A model generated the notes under the pieces. The model did no database searches. It saw only the letters and a program-made list of their open reading frames with translations, and had not been told where the DNA came from. A stretch of 64,000 nucleotides of DNA from Beta vulgaris subsp. vulgaris (lineage: Eukaryota > Streptophyta > Magnoliopsida > Caryophyllales > Amaranthaceae): NCBI RefSeq assembly GCF_026745355.1, contig NC_079202.1:59278622-59342621 (forward strand). Reading direction: 5' to 3'. Made by a program: the position numbers and the translations under genes. Positions 1 to 12,208 of this stretch are shown here, piece after piece (the stretch's first letter is position 1; each line of letters begins with the position of its first letter).

Positions 1-3000
1 CCACCACTTTCTACACAAGGATACAATATTGGAGTACTTATCAGACACCTCTCGGAGATGGATCAAATCCACCACAAACCTGCAACTGAAATACAAAATG
101 GCATGCTCGATATTTTCTTGTTTGGTGACTTAAGGTCCTTCATAAATACCCAATAATTCAGTTGCAAAGGGATCATAAACAAAACATCTTTACTATTCCT
201 AATCACACTCCCATATCCGAGTTACTCGGACAGGTCGAGTTTACCATTAAATTAACAAAGGAGGTGTCCACATAGACATTTCTTTTTTGACAACTTATAG
301 TTGAGGAATGGCATACTTGTCATACAAGAGCACTTCGTTTTTTTTTAAATTTTTTTTTTTCACGTACCCCTTTGACGTAATTCTCAAATTACCCTTCACA
401 TTTGGAGACTCTTCAGATACATACCTTGAACTTTGTGTTTGAACTCAAAATACCCTTATCATATACCGAAATTCAAGTGCATTAATTTTTTAAGGTACCC
501 TTGAAACTTAAACTTTGAACATCAAAATTCAATAAGTGTATTTTGAGAATAAAACCAAACCTCAAAAATACCTCAAGATTTTTTTTTTTTTGTTTGGAAA
601 ATAAAATAAATTCTGGTACATTGGTCATATTCTTGAGCATAGTCTTGTAGCCACAGCCCACAGTGCATAGAGTGGATTCTTTGGGTATTGGAACTTGGAA
701 GTTTAGATTGATGAGTTTGTAAACTGTAAGTCATAAAAGTCTCTTTCTTTTGAAGGGGATATAACACATAAAAATCTCAACATGCGTGATTAAGGTTATC
801 CCTTGATTACTGTTTAATTTGGACTTCTGTAATTAAATAAATCAAACATGACGTAGCAAAAATCTTGCAAAAGAATATATAATTTCTTATGTTCTCATAT
901 TTGTAGACCAAATATTATAATACACCAATAGTAGTCATGTTATAGTTGGCCACCCTAGTTCATAAGGCGGGGTTGAGATCTTGGAGAGTAATTTGGTTTT
1001 AAAATGTGAATTTATAATTAAATTAATAAGTGGTGGACTGATGGATATACAAAATCTTAAGTATATAACCTTCTATATAAAAATATGAGTATGGAATTTC
1101 AAGACAATGAAAAGTTGTTGTTGACTTCAATCCCAGAATTATTTCAGAAATCATATTTCATTTTTCTCTTCAACTTACATGCTTAAAAAAAATTAGTTGG
1201 TAATGTAAGAGACTACGTATTTTTAATTAAAAATGAAGCACGGCCCAATCTTAGTACCTCTAAGAAGAGGACATGTCAGTTTTTTTTAATATAATGACTA
1301 GTTTAATTTATTTAGAGACCAGTTTAATCTATTTCGTGATCAGTTTAAGCTATTCAGTAATGTCATTCTTTAACCTATTCAATGACTACTTTATTCCATT
1401 TAGTGACTAATTTAAGCTGTTCGGTGAGAATATCGAGTTATTTTTTGAAATTGTTTGTTGTAGTTCGAGAATCAAGAAAACAAATGAAGGAGAAGAGAAG
1501 GGATGACTAGCTAGTATAGTAAAATGGAATGAGCTTGTTAGAAAAATTCAGTTTTGGTTTAATCTAATTTTAAAATTAGACTGTCTATTTTAATAATTTG
1601 TGAAAAAAATTATTTTATGAAATTCCTTAATTGAAACCAACAAATTCTAACCTTAAAAAAGGTAAAAGAGGACACTTCAAAGCAACAAAACTTCGTAAGA
1701 AGCACTTGCATAGCTTAAGCATCAAATTATCAATACATCTATATTAAATAATATTATAAATTACTAATTCACTAATTGAATGTAATCTTATAACTTTATA
1801 TTTAGGTTTTGTTTGGTTGGACATAATTTTTTTTTTTAAGGAAAAATGATTTTTCATGAAAAAACATGTTTTCTAGGGAAAATACAATGTAAAATCAATA
1901 TTGCTATAAATGATTCTTAGTTTTTAACATGAAAAATTAGAGAGAAAGGGAGAAATAGGTTGGAAGAGAGAGAATGAATGAGGGAGGCCAAAAAGGTAAA
2001 GTTAAGAATTTGGTCCTAAATGTTTGGCATGAATGTGGGTGTGGGTGGTGAAAAAAAAAAAAAGGGTAAGATAGTAAATTAAAAATAAATTCGAAGCGAT
2101 TTTAATAAATTTTGGGATTACGTTTGACAGTCTCGATATCGTTAAAGATGGTTACTTCTATGATGTGGGGTCGTGGATGATGTTGCACACTCCGTATTTG
2201 CTTATTTATGCTATGGTACGCGTAACTTCTTTTCAATATTATCATATGAAGTAATTTCTTCATTATTAAATGTAAAGCATAATCTTGATTAGGACATGAG
2301 AATTCATTTTTATAATTAGATTTTTAGCTTATAAATGCATGATTCAAATTGTTCCTTATATAGTTATATATACACCATCAACATTTGAATATTTATACTT
2401 ATAAATCAACTACGACATCTAGTAGGCCACCTCTAACAAACAAAAAAAAGTTGTCTTTGTTGTTTCCTATACTTTAGTGTTTAATTTTTTAAATTATGTA
2501 TTCGTTTATATTGTCAATCTTTCATCTTAAAACAATGTGTAAAGGAATTTGGTTATAAATAATATTATGAAGTGAATGAAGTATACTTGAAAAAGACCTT
2601 ACATACTCTTTCTAAAAAGTGGTACTTAATGTACATAAAATTCATTCAAAATAGGCAAAAAATTAAGTCTTTATCTTACAATACTTTGCTGCAACTTTAG
2701 CCAAGATGCTTCTTTTCATTACATTTTTATCATATACTTGGGTGTATCATAGCATATGTGTATTAAAGGCTATTTTCTTACTCATTATCATTTTAAAATT
2801 TGCATATAAATAAACGTCACCGAGTAATGAAAGCTTCAAATGGATAAATAATTAAAAAAATATTTTTATATATACCATACATATTGTATATCTAACTGTA
2901 TAATGAATGCACTCAGATTTCCATATGAATAACAAGTAATTGTACTAGTATAATCTACACCAAAAATTGATACCCAATTACGGTGCTGCAGTTATTTTGA

Positions 3001-3931
3001 AATGTTAGAAAATTGACATCATTAGAAACAACGAAGAGGGTCAAGACTCAAGTCCTCAGACCTCAAGCTAAGAACAGAGAACTCAACTAGTAGTGGTTGA
3101 TAATTGCGTAGTGATAGTTTTGCATGAATTAAATGTTGCAGAAATAAATAAGCTAAAGGACAAAAAACTTAATGATATGTTCATAAATTAGTCAATGAAA
3201 AATCTTATATGACTTACATGTTCCTCTCAAAAAAAAAAAATGGCTTACATGTAATGTAACATCACCTTACAAGTTACAAGAGACAAAAATTACAAGAACG
3301 TCATTATTGACGATTATAAATAAGAATAATATCAAATCACTTACTCCCTAAAAAATATTATTCTCATAAATATTATCCAATCAGGCAATCATCCTACCTA
3401 ATAATAAACAAAAAATCCAATATTTTTTTTCTCTCTCTTACTTTTTCGACCTTATCCATCTATTTTTCTCTCTCTAAGAGACTAAGACTCTATATTCATT
3501 AATCATTATTATAAATTATTTTAAAATATTTAATTAAGTTAAAGTACATGATAATTTTTTTAGATATTTTTAATGAATTATTTTTGAAATGTGAAAGATA
3601 TTTCATATAAAATAAGTAAAATAGAGAAAATTAGTAAAATAGCATAAAAGAAATCCCCCCCTTTCCCCTCTCTTTCATTTCTCTTTCTTTTCTCCCTAAA
3701 ATAAAATCATATTATTTTCTCATACCTTTCTTCCATCTTTTTGGTGCAAATTCAGTTGAATGACTTTGCAAATAAGTCAATGCACACCCAATAGTCAGAT
3801 ACTGAATGTCACGGGAGTCTTAGTCCCTGAAGGTTACCGGTTTTAATTTGATAAAACCTTGCTAAAGTACTTTGTTATAGCTTGATGTAATTAAACTACT
3901 CCTATAACACCTAATAAAGTTAGGCGACGTG
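1..3931. other. AT-rich intergenic region, no gene seen
   Basis: No coding region can be supported here; the only ORF of note (573-767, minus) is low-complexity and resembles nothing I know. The stretch contains homopolymer runs, a degenerate tandem repeat near 1297-1431 (listed separately), and MITE-like debris around 1806-1860 whose second end I could not find. Confidence 0.6.
1297..1431. repeat. Degenerate ~21-bp tandem repeat, about 6 units
   Basis: Successive units follow the pattern gac(t/c)agtttaa(t/g)(c/t)tatt, with a period near 21 bp and one longer unit. A related stretch lies at 44784-44830, inside a segment that also shares the flanking words 'ttttaataatttgtg'. This suggests a dispersed element that carries the repeat. 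Confidence 0.6.
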
Positions 3932-4161
3932 CAGGGCGTCTCGAACTATATAGAGGCCGCCCTGTGCACTCTCATATTTGAAGAATTCAATAATGTAATA
4001 GCTCATCCATACTTCATACAATCATATTATGAAAAAAAAGTAATTCAAATAAGTAGATAAATTTTTTCTTTTTACTACTTGAACTTTCTCTATTTTGGAG
4101 CCCTCACAATTAAGGGGCCCTGTTCCATGGAACATGTTGAACATGCTAAAAGCCGCCCCTG
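3932..4161. mobile_element. hAT-type nonautonomous element (MITE), 230 bp
   Basis: The element starts CAGGGCGTCT and ends AGCCGCCCCTG, which are imperfect terminal inverted repeats of the CAGGGGCGG type. It is flanked by a perfect 8-bp duplication, GCGACGTG, at 3924-3931 and 4162-4169. An 8-bp duplication with CAGGG termini is typical of the hAT superfamily. There is no coding capacity. Confidence 0.8.
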
Positions 4162-4430
4162 GCGACGTGTATTAAATAAGATGATCAATGCAAGAATTAA
4201 TCTATTAATTAAATTGCTGAATATTCCCACTTACATCACAAACTTCTAGAAAGTATCTATAACACACATAAAGATAGACCAGGCTGGACAATTAAAGGAC
4301 AAACATGAAGATGAATACCTCCATGGATTTCAACTTGCATTGAAAATTGGACAAACTTGGTAACTCAATACATGATTTAATTCTAGGCTAGAGGCTAACT
4401 ATAGCCCCAGAACGGGGTTGGCTAATCTAA

Positions 4431-4729
4431 GGGCCTGTTCTCTTCGGCATAAAACAGCTGAACTGGACTGAACTGAACTGAATTGAACTGAACTGAATTG
4501 AACTAAACTGAACTGATCTGAACTGAACTGAACTGAATTGAACTGAACTGAAATGAATAGTGATATGTGAGAGTAAAAGTATTGTCAAGAGCTGAACTGA
4601 ACTGAACTGAACTGGTCTGAACTGAACTGAACTGAACTGATCTGAACTGAACTGAACTGAACTGAATTGAACTGAACTGAACTGAATTGAACTGAACTGA
4701 ACTGAAAATAAGTTGGGGAGAACAGGCCC
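4431..4729. mobile_element. Tourist-like MITE with internal AACTG expansion
   Basis: Terminal inverted repeats GGGCCTGTTCTC / GAGAACAGGCCC are flanked by the 3-bp duplication TAA (4428-4430, 4730-4732), which is typical of PIF/Harbinger (Tourist) MITEs. Most of the interior consists of gaactgaact-type 5-bp units. Related, much less expanded copies lie at 20146-20302 and 51850-51996. Confidence 0.85.
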
Positions 4730-5366
4730 TAAGTAAAGCTACGCTAGAGGGAAGTAAATTGCACGTTTGTTGTGTATGTGTTTGTTGTTCTTATTCTGAT
4801 GTTCCTTCTTGTATTTATACTACAAAGACATGTATAACTTCTTTACTCCTTGGAGGAAGTGATTTGAATCATTTATGATTCAAATTACAACTGCCATTTA
4901 TGGCATCATGATAATCACGTTCCATTACCCACGTTCTTGCATGTTTGTAATCAGATTAACTTCCAGCCACATCATTATCTTTCCCGTTGCTTGATTTTCA
5001 ATCATTATCTCTTGGCTATTGCTGACGATCAAGCCTTCTTCCATGGATCGTTGTCTGTTGACTTTTGTTGACTATTTGTTGTGGGCTTCTTGACATAACT
5101 GGGCCTTCATTTACATGATTATTAAACCCTTTAGGGCTTGATTCAATGAATCATAATAAATGCTAGCTATAATGTAAAAATGGTAGTAACATATCTCAAA
5201 TTGCAAAATTCCTTTCTTCAAAACGTACATTAACTAAGGGCTTATACTTGTCTGCATATTTGACCAAAATCAAAGGACAATTTTATATTCTAAACTTGTG
5301 AAAAATATATAAATTTCCAACTTTTCAGTCCATCTAAAAACCCAAACTTACATCATAAAAATCCTA

Positions 5367-5432
5367 AACCCTGAACTCTAAACCCGAACCCTAATTCCGA
5401 ACCATAAACCCTAAACGCAAACCCTAACCCTT
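5367..5432. repeat. Interstitial telomere-like (CCCTAAA) degenerate tract
   Basis: The words ccctaaa, ctctaaaccc, cataaaccctaaac and aaaccctaaccc recur over about 65 bp. They match the plant telomere unit TTTAGGG on the minus strand, with frequent single-base changes. Confidence 0.6.
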
Positions 5433-5465
5433 AGACTATGAAAACAAACCTGTGCAATTCTACTA

Positions 5466-5674
5466 CTTTCTCCGTCCCTATTTAATTGTGACACTTTTAA
5501 AATCATGAACTTTTAGACAATTTTTGGAGAGAAAAGAGGTAGAGAAAAAAACTAAAGGATCTCATGTGATATGAGAGAGATCGAAAGACAGTATTACTCA
5601 AAAATAAAAATCTAATATCTAATTTGAGACTTCATAAAATAAAAAGTGTCGCACTTAAATTGGAAACAAGGAAG
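5466..5674. mobile_element. Degenerate Stowaway-like MITE
   Basis: The left end CTTTCTCCGTCCCTATTTAA and the right end (reverse complement CTTCCTTGTTTCCAATTTAA) are imperfect inverted repeats related to the Stowaway CTCCCTCCGT terminus. TA dinucleotides flank both sides (5464-5465, 5675-5676). The element lies upstream of PUB-a. Confidence 0.65.
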
Positions 5675-6438
5675 TAGTCAAGTAAATATTTATTTATGAA
5701 CCTAGGAGGCTAGGACATTATTGAACAAGCAGTCAACAATAGAAGCTTCGTTGCAAAGTACTACAGTAGTCTACACTGATAACAATTCCGCTGCCAAGCT
5801 CCTTCATTGACTTCATAGAATAAGAACACACACAGTTACGTCGACTTATAAACTGTGCAGTCAACATCATCATCACACAATCAACTTTGGTATATTCTAT
5901 AGTTTTTTCATTTAGTTTTTCAATTTTGATTTACTACCTACATTCCTAAACACTAGTATTATGTTCTATTAAAGCTTTTCTTCTTCGTTTTTTTGCTATA
6001 AGTTTTGTGCGTTGATGACAAGAAACCCTTTTGCTAAAAAAAGTGTATAATCATACCTTTTTCTTTGGCTATTTCTCCCACAAAAACCCTTTTTCTCAAA
6101 ATCCCATCTTTCTTTCTGTTTTTTTTTCCTTTTTTAATCTTAGGTTAGTTGAATCTCCGTTGAAATTCCAAAAAACTTCAGCTTTATCCTATTTTTGGCC
6201 CAGTTCTTCACTCCAACGTAATTTTAATGAAAAAGCTAATTTTTACTCCATAATTTTGTGTTTATACCCAAGTTAGTGAATTTAGTTGGGTATTTTCTAA
6301 ATTTTGAAACTTGAAAAAAAATGAGATTTGAAGAATTCTGGGTTTTTTTGGGGGTTTTTGGATGATCAAATTTGATGATATATGATGAATTTCAAGGGTA
6401 AATTGTGAGTTACCCAGATATTGAATGCATCTTAAAAA

Positions 6439-9400
6439 ATGGGTTCAAGCAGAGGAGAAGTTGTGGAAGACAAAAAAGGGATGGTGGTAGATAACAAGAT
6501 ATTTGTGGCAGTGAACAAAGAGTTGAAGGAAAGCAAGTCTACACTTTTATGGGCTTTACAAAACTCAAATGGGAAGAAGATTTGTATAATTTATGTTCAT
6601 GTGCCAGCCAAAATGATTCCCATGCCAAGTAATTATTGCTTCAATTCTATGATCATATGGGTTTATTCTATTTATTCTTTTGTGTTTTGATGTTGGATTC
6701 ATTTTTGTGTCATTATGAATGAGAGTTATTATTGCTTAATAGTTTGTTAATGAAGTAGCTAGATCTTATGTTTTTCATCCAAATCATTAAATGTTAGATT
6801 GTTACTATAATGCTGTATTATTTAAAAGAATTGCCTTTGTGGTTAATATTGTTAATTGGTTTGTTCAATTTTGTTTCTTAAATGTTAGATATGAAGTGAT
6901 CTTGTGCAATATATACCACAAATCTAGGGTATTCTTGTATGGAGATTTTTTTTTTTTGTTTGTGTGTGTGTGTGTGGGGGGGGGGGGGGGGTTACCCATT
7001 TTGATGGGGATTTCACCTCTTTTACACTCCATACCGGGATGAGATTGTTGTTGGCTTACTTTGACAAGGTGGTACCAAGGATGTCTTGGCCTAGTGGTTA
7101 AGATTGAGGTGCTGTGAATGATATGTTCAAATTCCCCCTCCCCTTCTTTGTACTTTGTACTGCCTTCGTGGCTTATATGGATAAAAAAAAAAAACCTTGA
7201 CAAGGTGGTGAAGTTGCTTGATCTTCTACACTGTATATGGAGGGAAAGGCACGGAAGAGAAAGTGAGGGATTTATATTCGTTATTTCGATATGGCATAGG
7301 GGAAGGGAAAGAACATGGTGAGATCCATTTCTCTTTACCTTTTGATGAATCATATCCCTCTACAATTGGATAGATTCGGAAGGTAAATGGAAGCTCTCTC
7401 TTCTGCTCCCGTTTTCCTGACCTCCCTTTACCTCCACATATGCTAATCGAATACAAAACTAAGTTTTTCTTGTTTATGTTGTCTGTTCCTTCATAAACCA
7501 TGATATCTTGTCCTCTATCCTAATGGTGCTAGACACTTGTTCAATTGCAGTGGGTGGGAAATTTCCAGCTAATCAAGTGGGAGAAAGGGAACTCAAGGCA
7601 TTCCGAGAGCAGGAAAGTAAACAGATGCATAAACTTTTAGATGATTATCTTCAAATCTGTGCTCAAGTTGGGGTATGATCTCTTTCCTTGTTAATAGCAA
7701 GCTGTGGCTGAAACTCTACTCTTAAGGACCATTTTTGCATTTTGGTCTTTTTTTGATATTGGGACACTGTCACAATTTTGGCAGGCATGTGCTGAAAGTA
7801 TGCATATTGAAAAGGATTGCATAGAGGAGGGAATTGTGGAATTCATATCTCAACAAAGGATAGGGAGACTTGTTATGGGTGCTGCAGCAGACAGTAGATT
7901 TTCAAGGTGTTCATAATGGATTTGGTTGTGCATTATTTATGTCTATTGCTTTAGGAGTTCATAGACCAGAATTGTGTGTTTGGTATGCTATGCTAACTCA
8001 AATTTTGAGGTTTCTTATTTTCTATTTCTGCTATTGAAGGAAAATGGTGGAACCTAAGTCAAAAAAGGCGAACTATGTGCGCCAACATGCACCTGATTTC
8101 TGTCAAATCAGGTTTATCTGCAAGAGTCGTCTAATCTGTACGAGGTATTACTTTTAGTTTCCCTTCATTTCTTGCTGTGGTATTAGCTGTCTTTCCTTGA
8201 GAAATAAGTACATTATGTATCTGGTGAAAATTTTCTTTTTATTTGATTCTTGAAGCTCCTTCAGTAAAGCTTATTTGTAATATATATGGTGTCACAAGGT
8301 AGTGATCTGGACTTTATTCCCAGAAGCGTATTCTACTATTTCTTTTTTCTGACAATGAATATGATTCTATGTATTTGGATACGCTTGCTTGATATGAGAG
8401 AGTCTTGATTACACTTGTTGACTTGAGCTGATAGATATTATGACAAGGCCCTGTATAGATTTTGATATACGTTGGAAAACCATTATGTAGAAATATAAGA
8501 TGCTTCATTTTTGGTATTTGCTTATGATTCCTGTAAATGTTTATGATCGGTTCAGCATGTATAATAATAATGACAATCGTATAATTAATTTATGACTGTA
8601 TAGCTGAATTCTCTTTATTTGGTTTTGGATGCTTCAAGATCCAAAAAAGTATTTCCTTTAGGGATAAACCATTTTGGAACGAATTTGTAGGAAAGTGAGA
8701 AAGTTGAGAGAATCAGAGAACAAAGTGGATGGATAGGTGCTGGGACTAATTGTGGAGGAAAAAGTAGAGAAAAAATTTGTCGAGAAGGGGATGTGGCGAA
8801 AAAAGTTGGGACAACTAAAAAATGTGGCAATTATGGGACAGAGGCAGTTGCTTTTTAGGTCCATGAGCTATAATACGCTTTTCACTCCAAGAATCTAATA
8901 GGAATAATATGATTACAATGATAGGGGAATAATTGTACAGGAAAGACTAATATATCTAACACCCTTTCCCACCATTAGGGATGGCTCGGATTTTGTCCTT
9001 CGGATCAGAACGAACTAGGGCCGACTTCGGACTGGATTGCCATCCCTACCCACCATAGACCGAAGCCTTGTGGGAGTCATTGGGGGTAATGGTAATAATG
9101 CGTTAATGTTAGCTGTTACATGCTTCTTTTGCTCCAGTCAAAGAATTTGGGTCTCTTTAATGCTAATCCATGTTGGACTGGCTTGTTATTTTTCATGTTC
9201 TTTTGTTGTTATTGTAGTTGTTGACGGTTGTACATTTTAACATAGGTTCTGATGATGCTTTTCATGAAACCATTAGCCTGTCGAATTCGTTAGAATGCCT
9301 GGGTAACTAAGTGATGGTATCTTTTATTCTTGATGGTGTCTGAAGTTCACTGGTACTAACTTAGCACCGCCTGCTTGTAGGGAGGGTATGAGGCAACCAA

Positions 9401-12208
9401 GTTTGGATGTTGAAGGGAGATCGTCACTCTCTTCAGAGAATAATAACATTGATGCAGACATTCTAAATCAATTATTAAATTCTAGGCTTAGACTTTCAGA
9501 TTCTGGTGGATCTGGAGGCAGTTCTGATAGATCTGATCAATCATCAAGACTCAGTCTTTCACAGTCTTCAATCCGTTCACTAGAAGCGGGATCACCTTTC
9601 AGTTCACCTTGTTCATCACTTACTAGAGAAGAAGTCAGAGAATCTGGTCTGGAGTTGTTGGCTTTGCCTCAGACTAAGAGCAAGGATCAAGGTTTATCAC
9701 CTCCAAGCGTATTGGTAAAAGTTTATCATTGTTTTTTATGTACTCTAATATCCAGTTTTAGATGGATTGACTATCTTTTTGAGCTATGATATAGCAGGCT
9801 TGTGTATTTGCCATTGCCCATTTCATATAACTTTGGAAGCTTCTGAATTTGTATTTTGGTTTAGCAGGAAAATGGTATCGATGATGATCTGTATGACCAG
9901 CTTGTTCAAGCCATGACAGAGGCTGGAAATTCAAAGAGAGAAGCCTTTGAAGAATCAATACGGCGTCAGAAAGCTGAGAAAGCAGCTATGGATGCTATTC
10001 GCAGGGTTAGTGTCCAAAAAACCTTTTTGCTGACCTTATGTTATTCTTGAATGATTTTTTCTTTTAACTAACAGTCTCTGTCCCCCATTCTTGTTGAAAA
10101 ACTTTCCTTTACTTTCCATCATTGATAAACATGTCAAATGTGGTAGCACCAAACACCTTCATGAATCCATCTTTGGGAATTGTCTTTAAGATGTTACTTT
10201 ATCTTTACATGTATGATCGATGATGTTTCTGACAAAGGGACATTCAAAGCAGTTTGCAGACAATCTTGTAAATATTACAAATTATGACAACTTATGTGAT
10301 ATTCAAGTGTTTAGTATAAGACCCTGCATTTCTTTCTTTTCACTTCATATTCTGTGTGTTGGCAGACAAAAGCTGCTGAAAAATTGTATTATGAGGAATC
10401 TAGAAAAAGGAAAGAGAAAGAGGAAGAGCTGGCTAAGTGGATGGAGGAACTCGAAATCACAAAGAGCCAGCAGGAAAAGGTCTTGCAGGAACTCCACGAG
10501 GCATTGGATCAGAAGATGTCGCTTGAAACCGAATTTCAGAAAGTCAAACTTACAGAAAAGGAGATGGAACAGAAATTATTGTCTGCAGTGGCTTTGTTAC
10601 AGAAGTATAAGATGGAACGTGATGGTTTACAAGTAGAAAGGGATGATGCTCTCCGAGAAGCCGAACAGTTGAGGAAACAGTATGCTCAGGGACCATCAAG
10701 CTCAAGTATCTCTTGTTTTTACTCTGAATTCTCTTTCTCGGATCTGGAGAAAGCTACTAACTACTTTGACCCATCCTTGAAGATTGGGGAAGGAGGGTAT
10801 GGTAGTATATATAAAGGTTTTCTACGTCACACTGAAGTGGCAATAAAGATACTGAATCCCAACAGCATGCAGGGTCCTCGAGAGTTTGAACAAGAGGTAA
10901 TTTTTCCAGAACTCTTGATTTTTCTGCTGCATTCTACATTTCAGTATTCATATAAATAAAGGTATTTGCATTATTCTTACCTCAGCTATGATTTTATTTC
11001 GATTAGGTGGATGTTTTAAGCAAGCTGCGGCATCCAAACCTAGTGACTCTCATTGGTGCCTGTCCTGAATCTTGGGCTCTTGTATATGAGTATCTTTCTG
11101 GAGGAAGCCTTGAGGACCGACTAACTTGCAAGGATAACTCCCCTCCACTACCATGGCAAGCAAGAATTCAAATAGCCACAGAGTTATGCTCCATCCTCAT
11201 CTTTCTCCATTCAAGCCGACCTAGCAGCATTATACATGGAGATATAAAGCCATCAAATATACTACTGGATGATAATCTTGCATGCAAGCTCGCCGATTTT
11301 GGTATATGCTGTGTGATCGCAAATGGCGAAACCTCAACGGAACAAACTACTAGGTTCTGTACCACTCAACCAAAGGGCACTTTCACTTACATGGACCCAG
11401 AATTGCTGGCAACTGGAGAGCTTACCCCAAAGTCTGACATTTATTCTTTCGGGATCATATTGCTGCGCTTATTGACTGGTAAACCAGCCTTGGGGATAAC
11501 AAAGGAAGTTGAATATGCTTTAGCTAAAGGTGATTTAAATTTCATATTAGACCCTTCAGCTGGGGATTGGCCTTTTGTCCAGGCTGAGCAGTTAGCTCGT
11601 ATGGCTTTAAGGTGCTGTGACATGAATGGAAAGAATCGCCCTGATCTTGAAACAAATATATGGAGGGTTCTAGAACCCATGAAAGCTTCGTCTCGAAGCT
11701 TATCTATGCCTATGGCGTCTGATGATCAAGCACCACATTATTTCATATGCCCCATTTTTCAGGTTGGTGGATTCAACTCCATTTTATAAGACCATGACTC
11801 ACAAACTTTGACTGCCATATTCTCATAAAAGTATAAAATAAGTGCAAGTATGTGGAATTTGTTAGATTTTATTTTGTCGTGAATGTGTGCGCAAAATATC
11901 AACAATTCGTTTATGAAAACCAAATTCTTGGTCAAAAATGTGCATGAGAGACACTTAAATAGCATGTGCTGAATTTAACTAGAAACAAAAGTACTTATGA
12001 ATGTGATTTTGACTTGCAGGAAATAATGGAAGATCCACATATTGCTTCAGACGGCTTTACATATGAAGCTGAGGCTATCAAAGGCTGGGTAGATAGTGGC
12101 CATGACACTTCACCTATGACTAATGTGAAACTTGCAAATCATGAATTTATTCCTAATCACGCTCTTCGCTCCGCCATTCAGGAATGGCAAAGACGCAGCG
12201 GTGTGTAA
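6439..12208 (+). CDS. PUB33-like: PUB-a: USP / kinase / U-box protein (PUB33-type E3 ligase), intact
   Basis: The nine exons are 6439-6628, 7551-7672, 7785-7906, 8040-8144, 9381-9714, 9868-10005, 10366-10896, 11007-11762 and 12020-12208. All junctions are GT-AG and in phase, giving 828 residues, close to the ~830 usual for PUB33. A USP-like domain spans about residues 18-178 and is followed by a Ser-rich linker. A charged coiled coil covers about 300-445 and the kinase domain about 470-735. The kinase shows a glycine loop GEGGYG at 478, VAIK Lys498, HGD Asp593 (non-RD), Lys595 and DFG Asp611. The U-box (about 760-825) has the family words DPHIASDGFTYEAEAI and SPMTN. The likely role is as a cytosolic ubiquitin ligase of RLCK-IX type. 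This is the only array member whose kinase active site looks complete. The start is the first ATG ahead of the USP beta strand (NKIFVAV). Substrates cannot be inferred. Confidence 0.93.
6960..6991. repeat. (GT)n followed by a 16-base G run in PUB-a intron 1
   Basis: An alternating TG run passes directly into about 16 consecutive Gs. The run is intronic and lies about 80 bp upstream of a SINE. Its length is likely to be polymorphic or error-prone. Confidence 0.85.
7074..7196 (+). mobile_element. tRNA-derived SINE in PUB-a intron 1
   Basis: An A-box-like TGGCCTAGTGG and a B-box-like GTTCAAATTCC lie about 40 bp apart, and the element ends in a poly(A) run at 7183-7194. It is flanked by a perfect 13-bp target duplication, TTGACAAGGTGGT (7061-7073 and 7197-7209). 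Together these are the hallmarks of a complete SINE insertion. Confidence 0.85.
8976..9048. mobile_element. Tiny (73 bp) hAT-type MITE in PUB-a intron 4
   Basis: Terminal inverted repeats TAGGGATGGC / GCCATCCCTA bound only 73 bp. A perfect 8-bp duplication, CCCACCAT, flanks the element at 8968-8975 and 9049-9056. Confidence 0.85.

Larger units (their letters stand above)
4170..6438. other. Intergenic region and upstream/5' leader of PUB-a
   Basis: The region holds a Tourist MITE, a telomere-like tract and a degenerate Stowaway (listed separately). The last ~600 bp before the ATG at 6439 are probably promoter and 5' UTR of PUB-a. A TATA-like ttataaa occurs near 5846, but no transcription start can be fixed. 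The ORF at 6031-6276 is a T-rich open frame without recognisable similarity. Confidence 0.5.

Noticed and set aside
4445..4710. CRISPR-like array from regular short repeats
   Set aside because: The units are a 5-bp microsatellite inside a MITE in a plant genome, with no spacers.
6865..7353. 162-residue minus-strand ORF in PUB-a intron 1
   Set aside because: It runs through a G run, a SINE and low-complexity sequence, and shows no domain. It is an accidental open frame.
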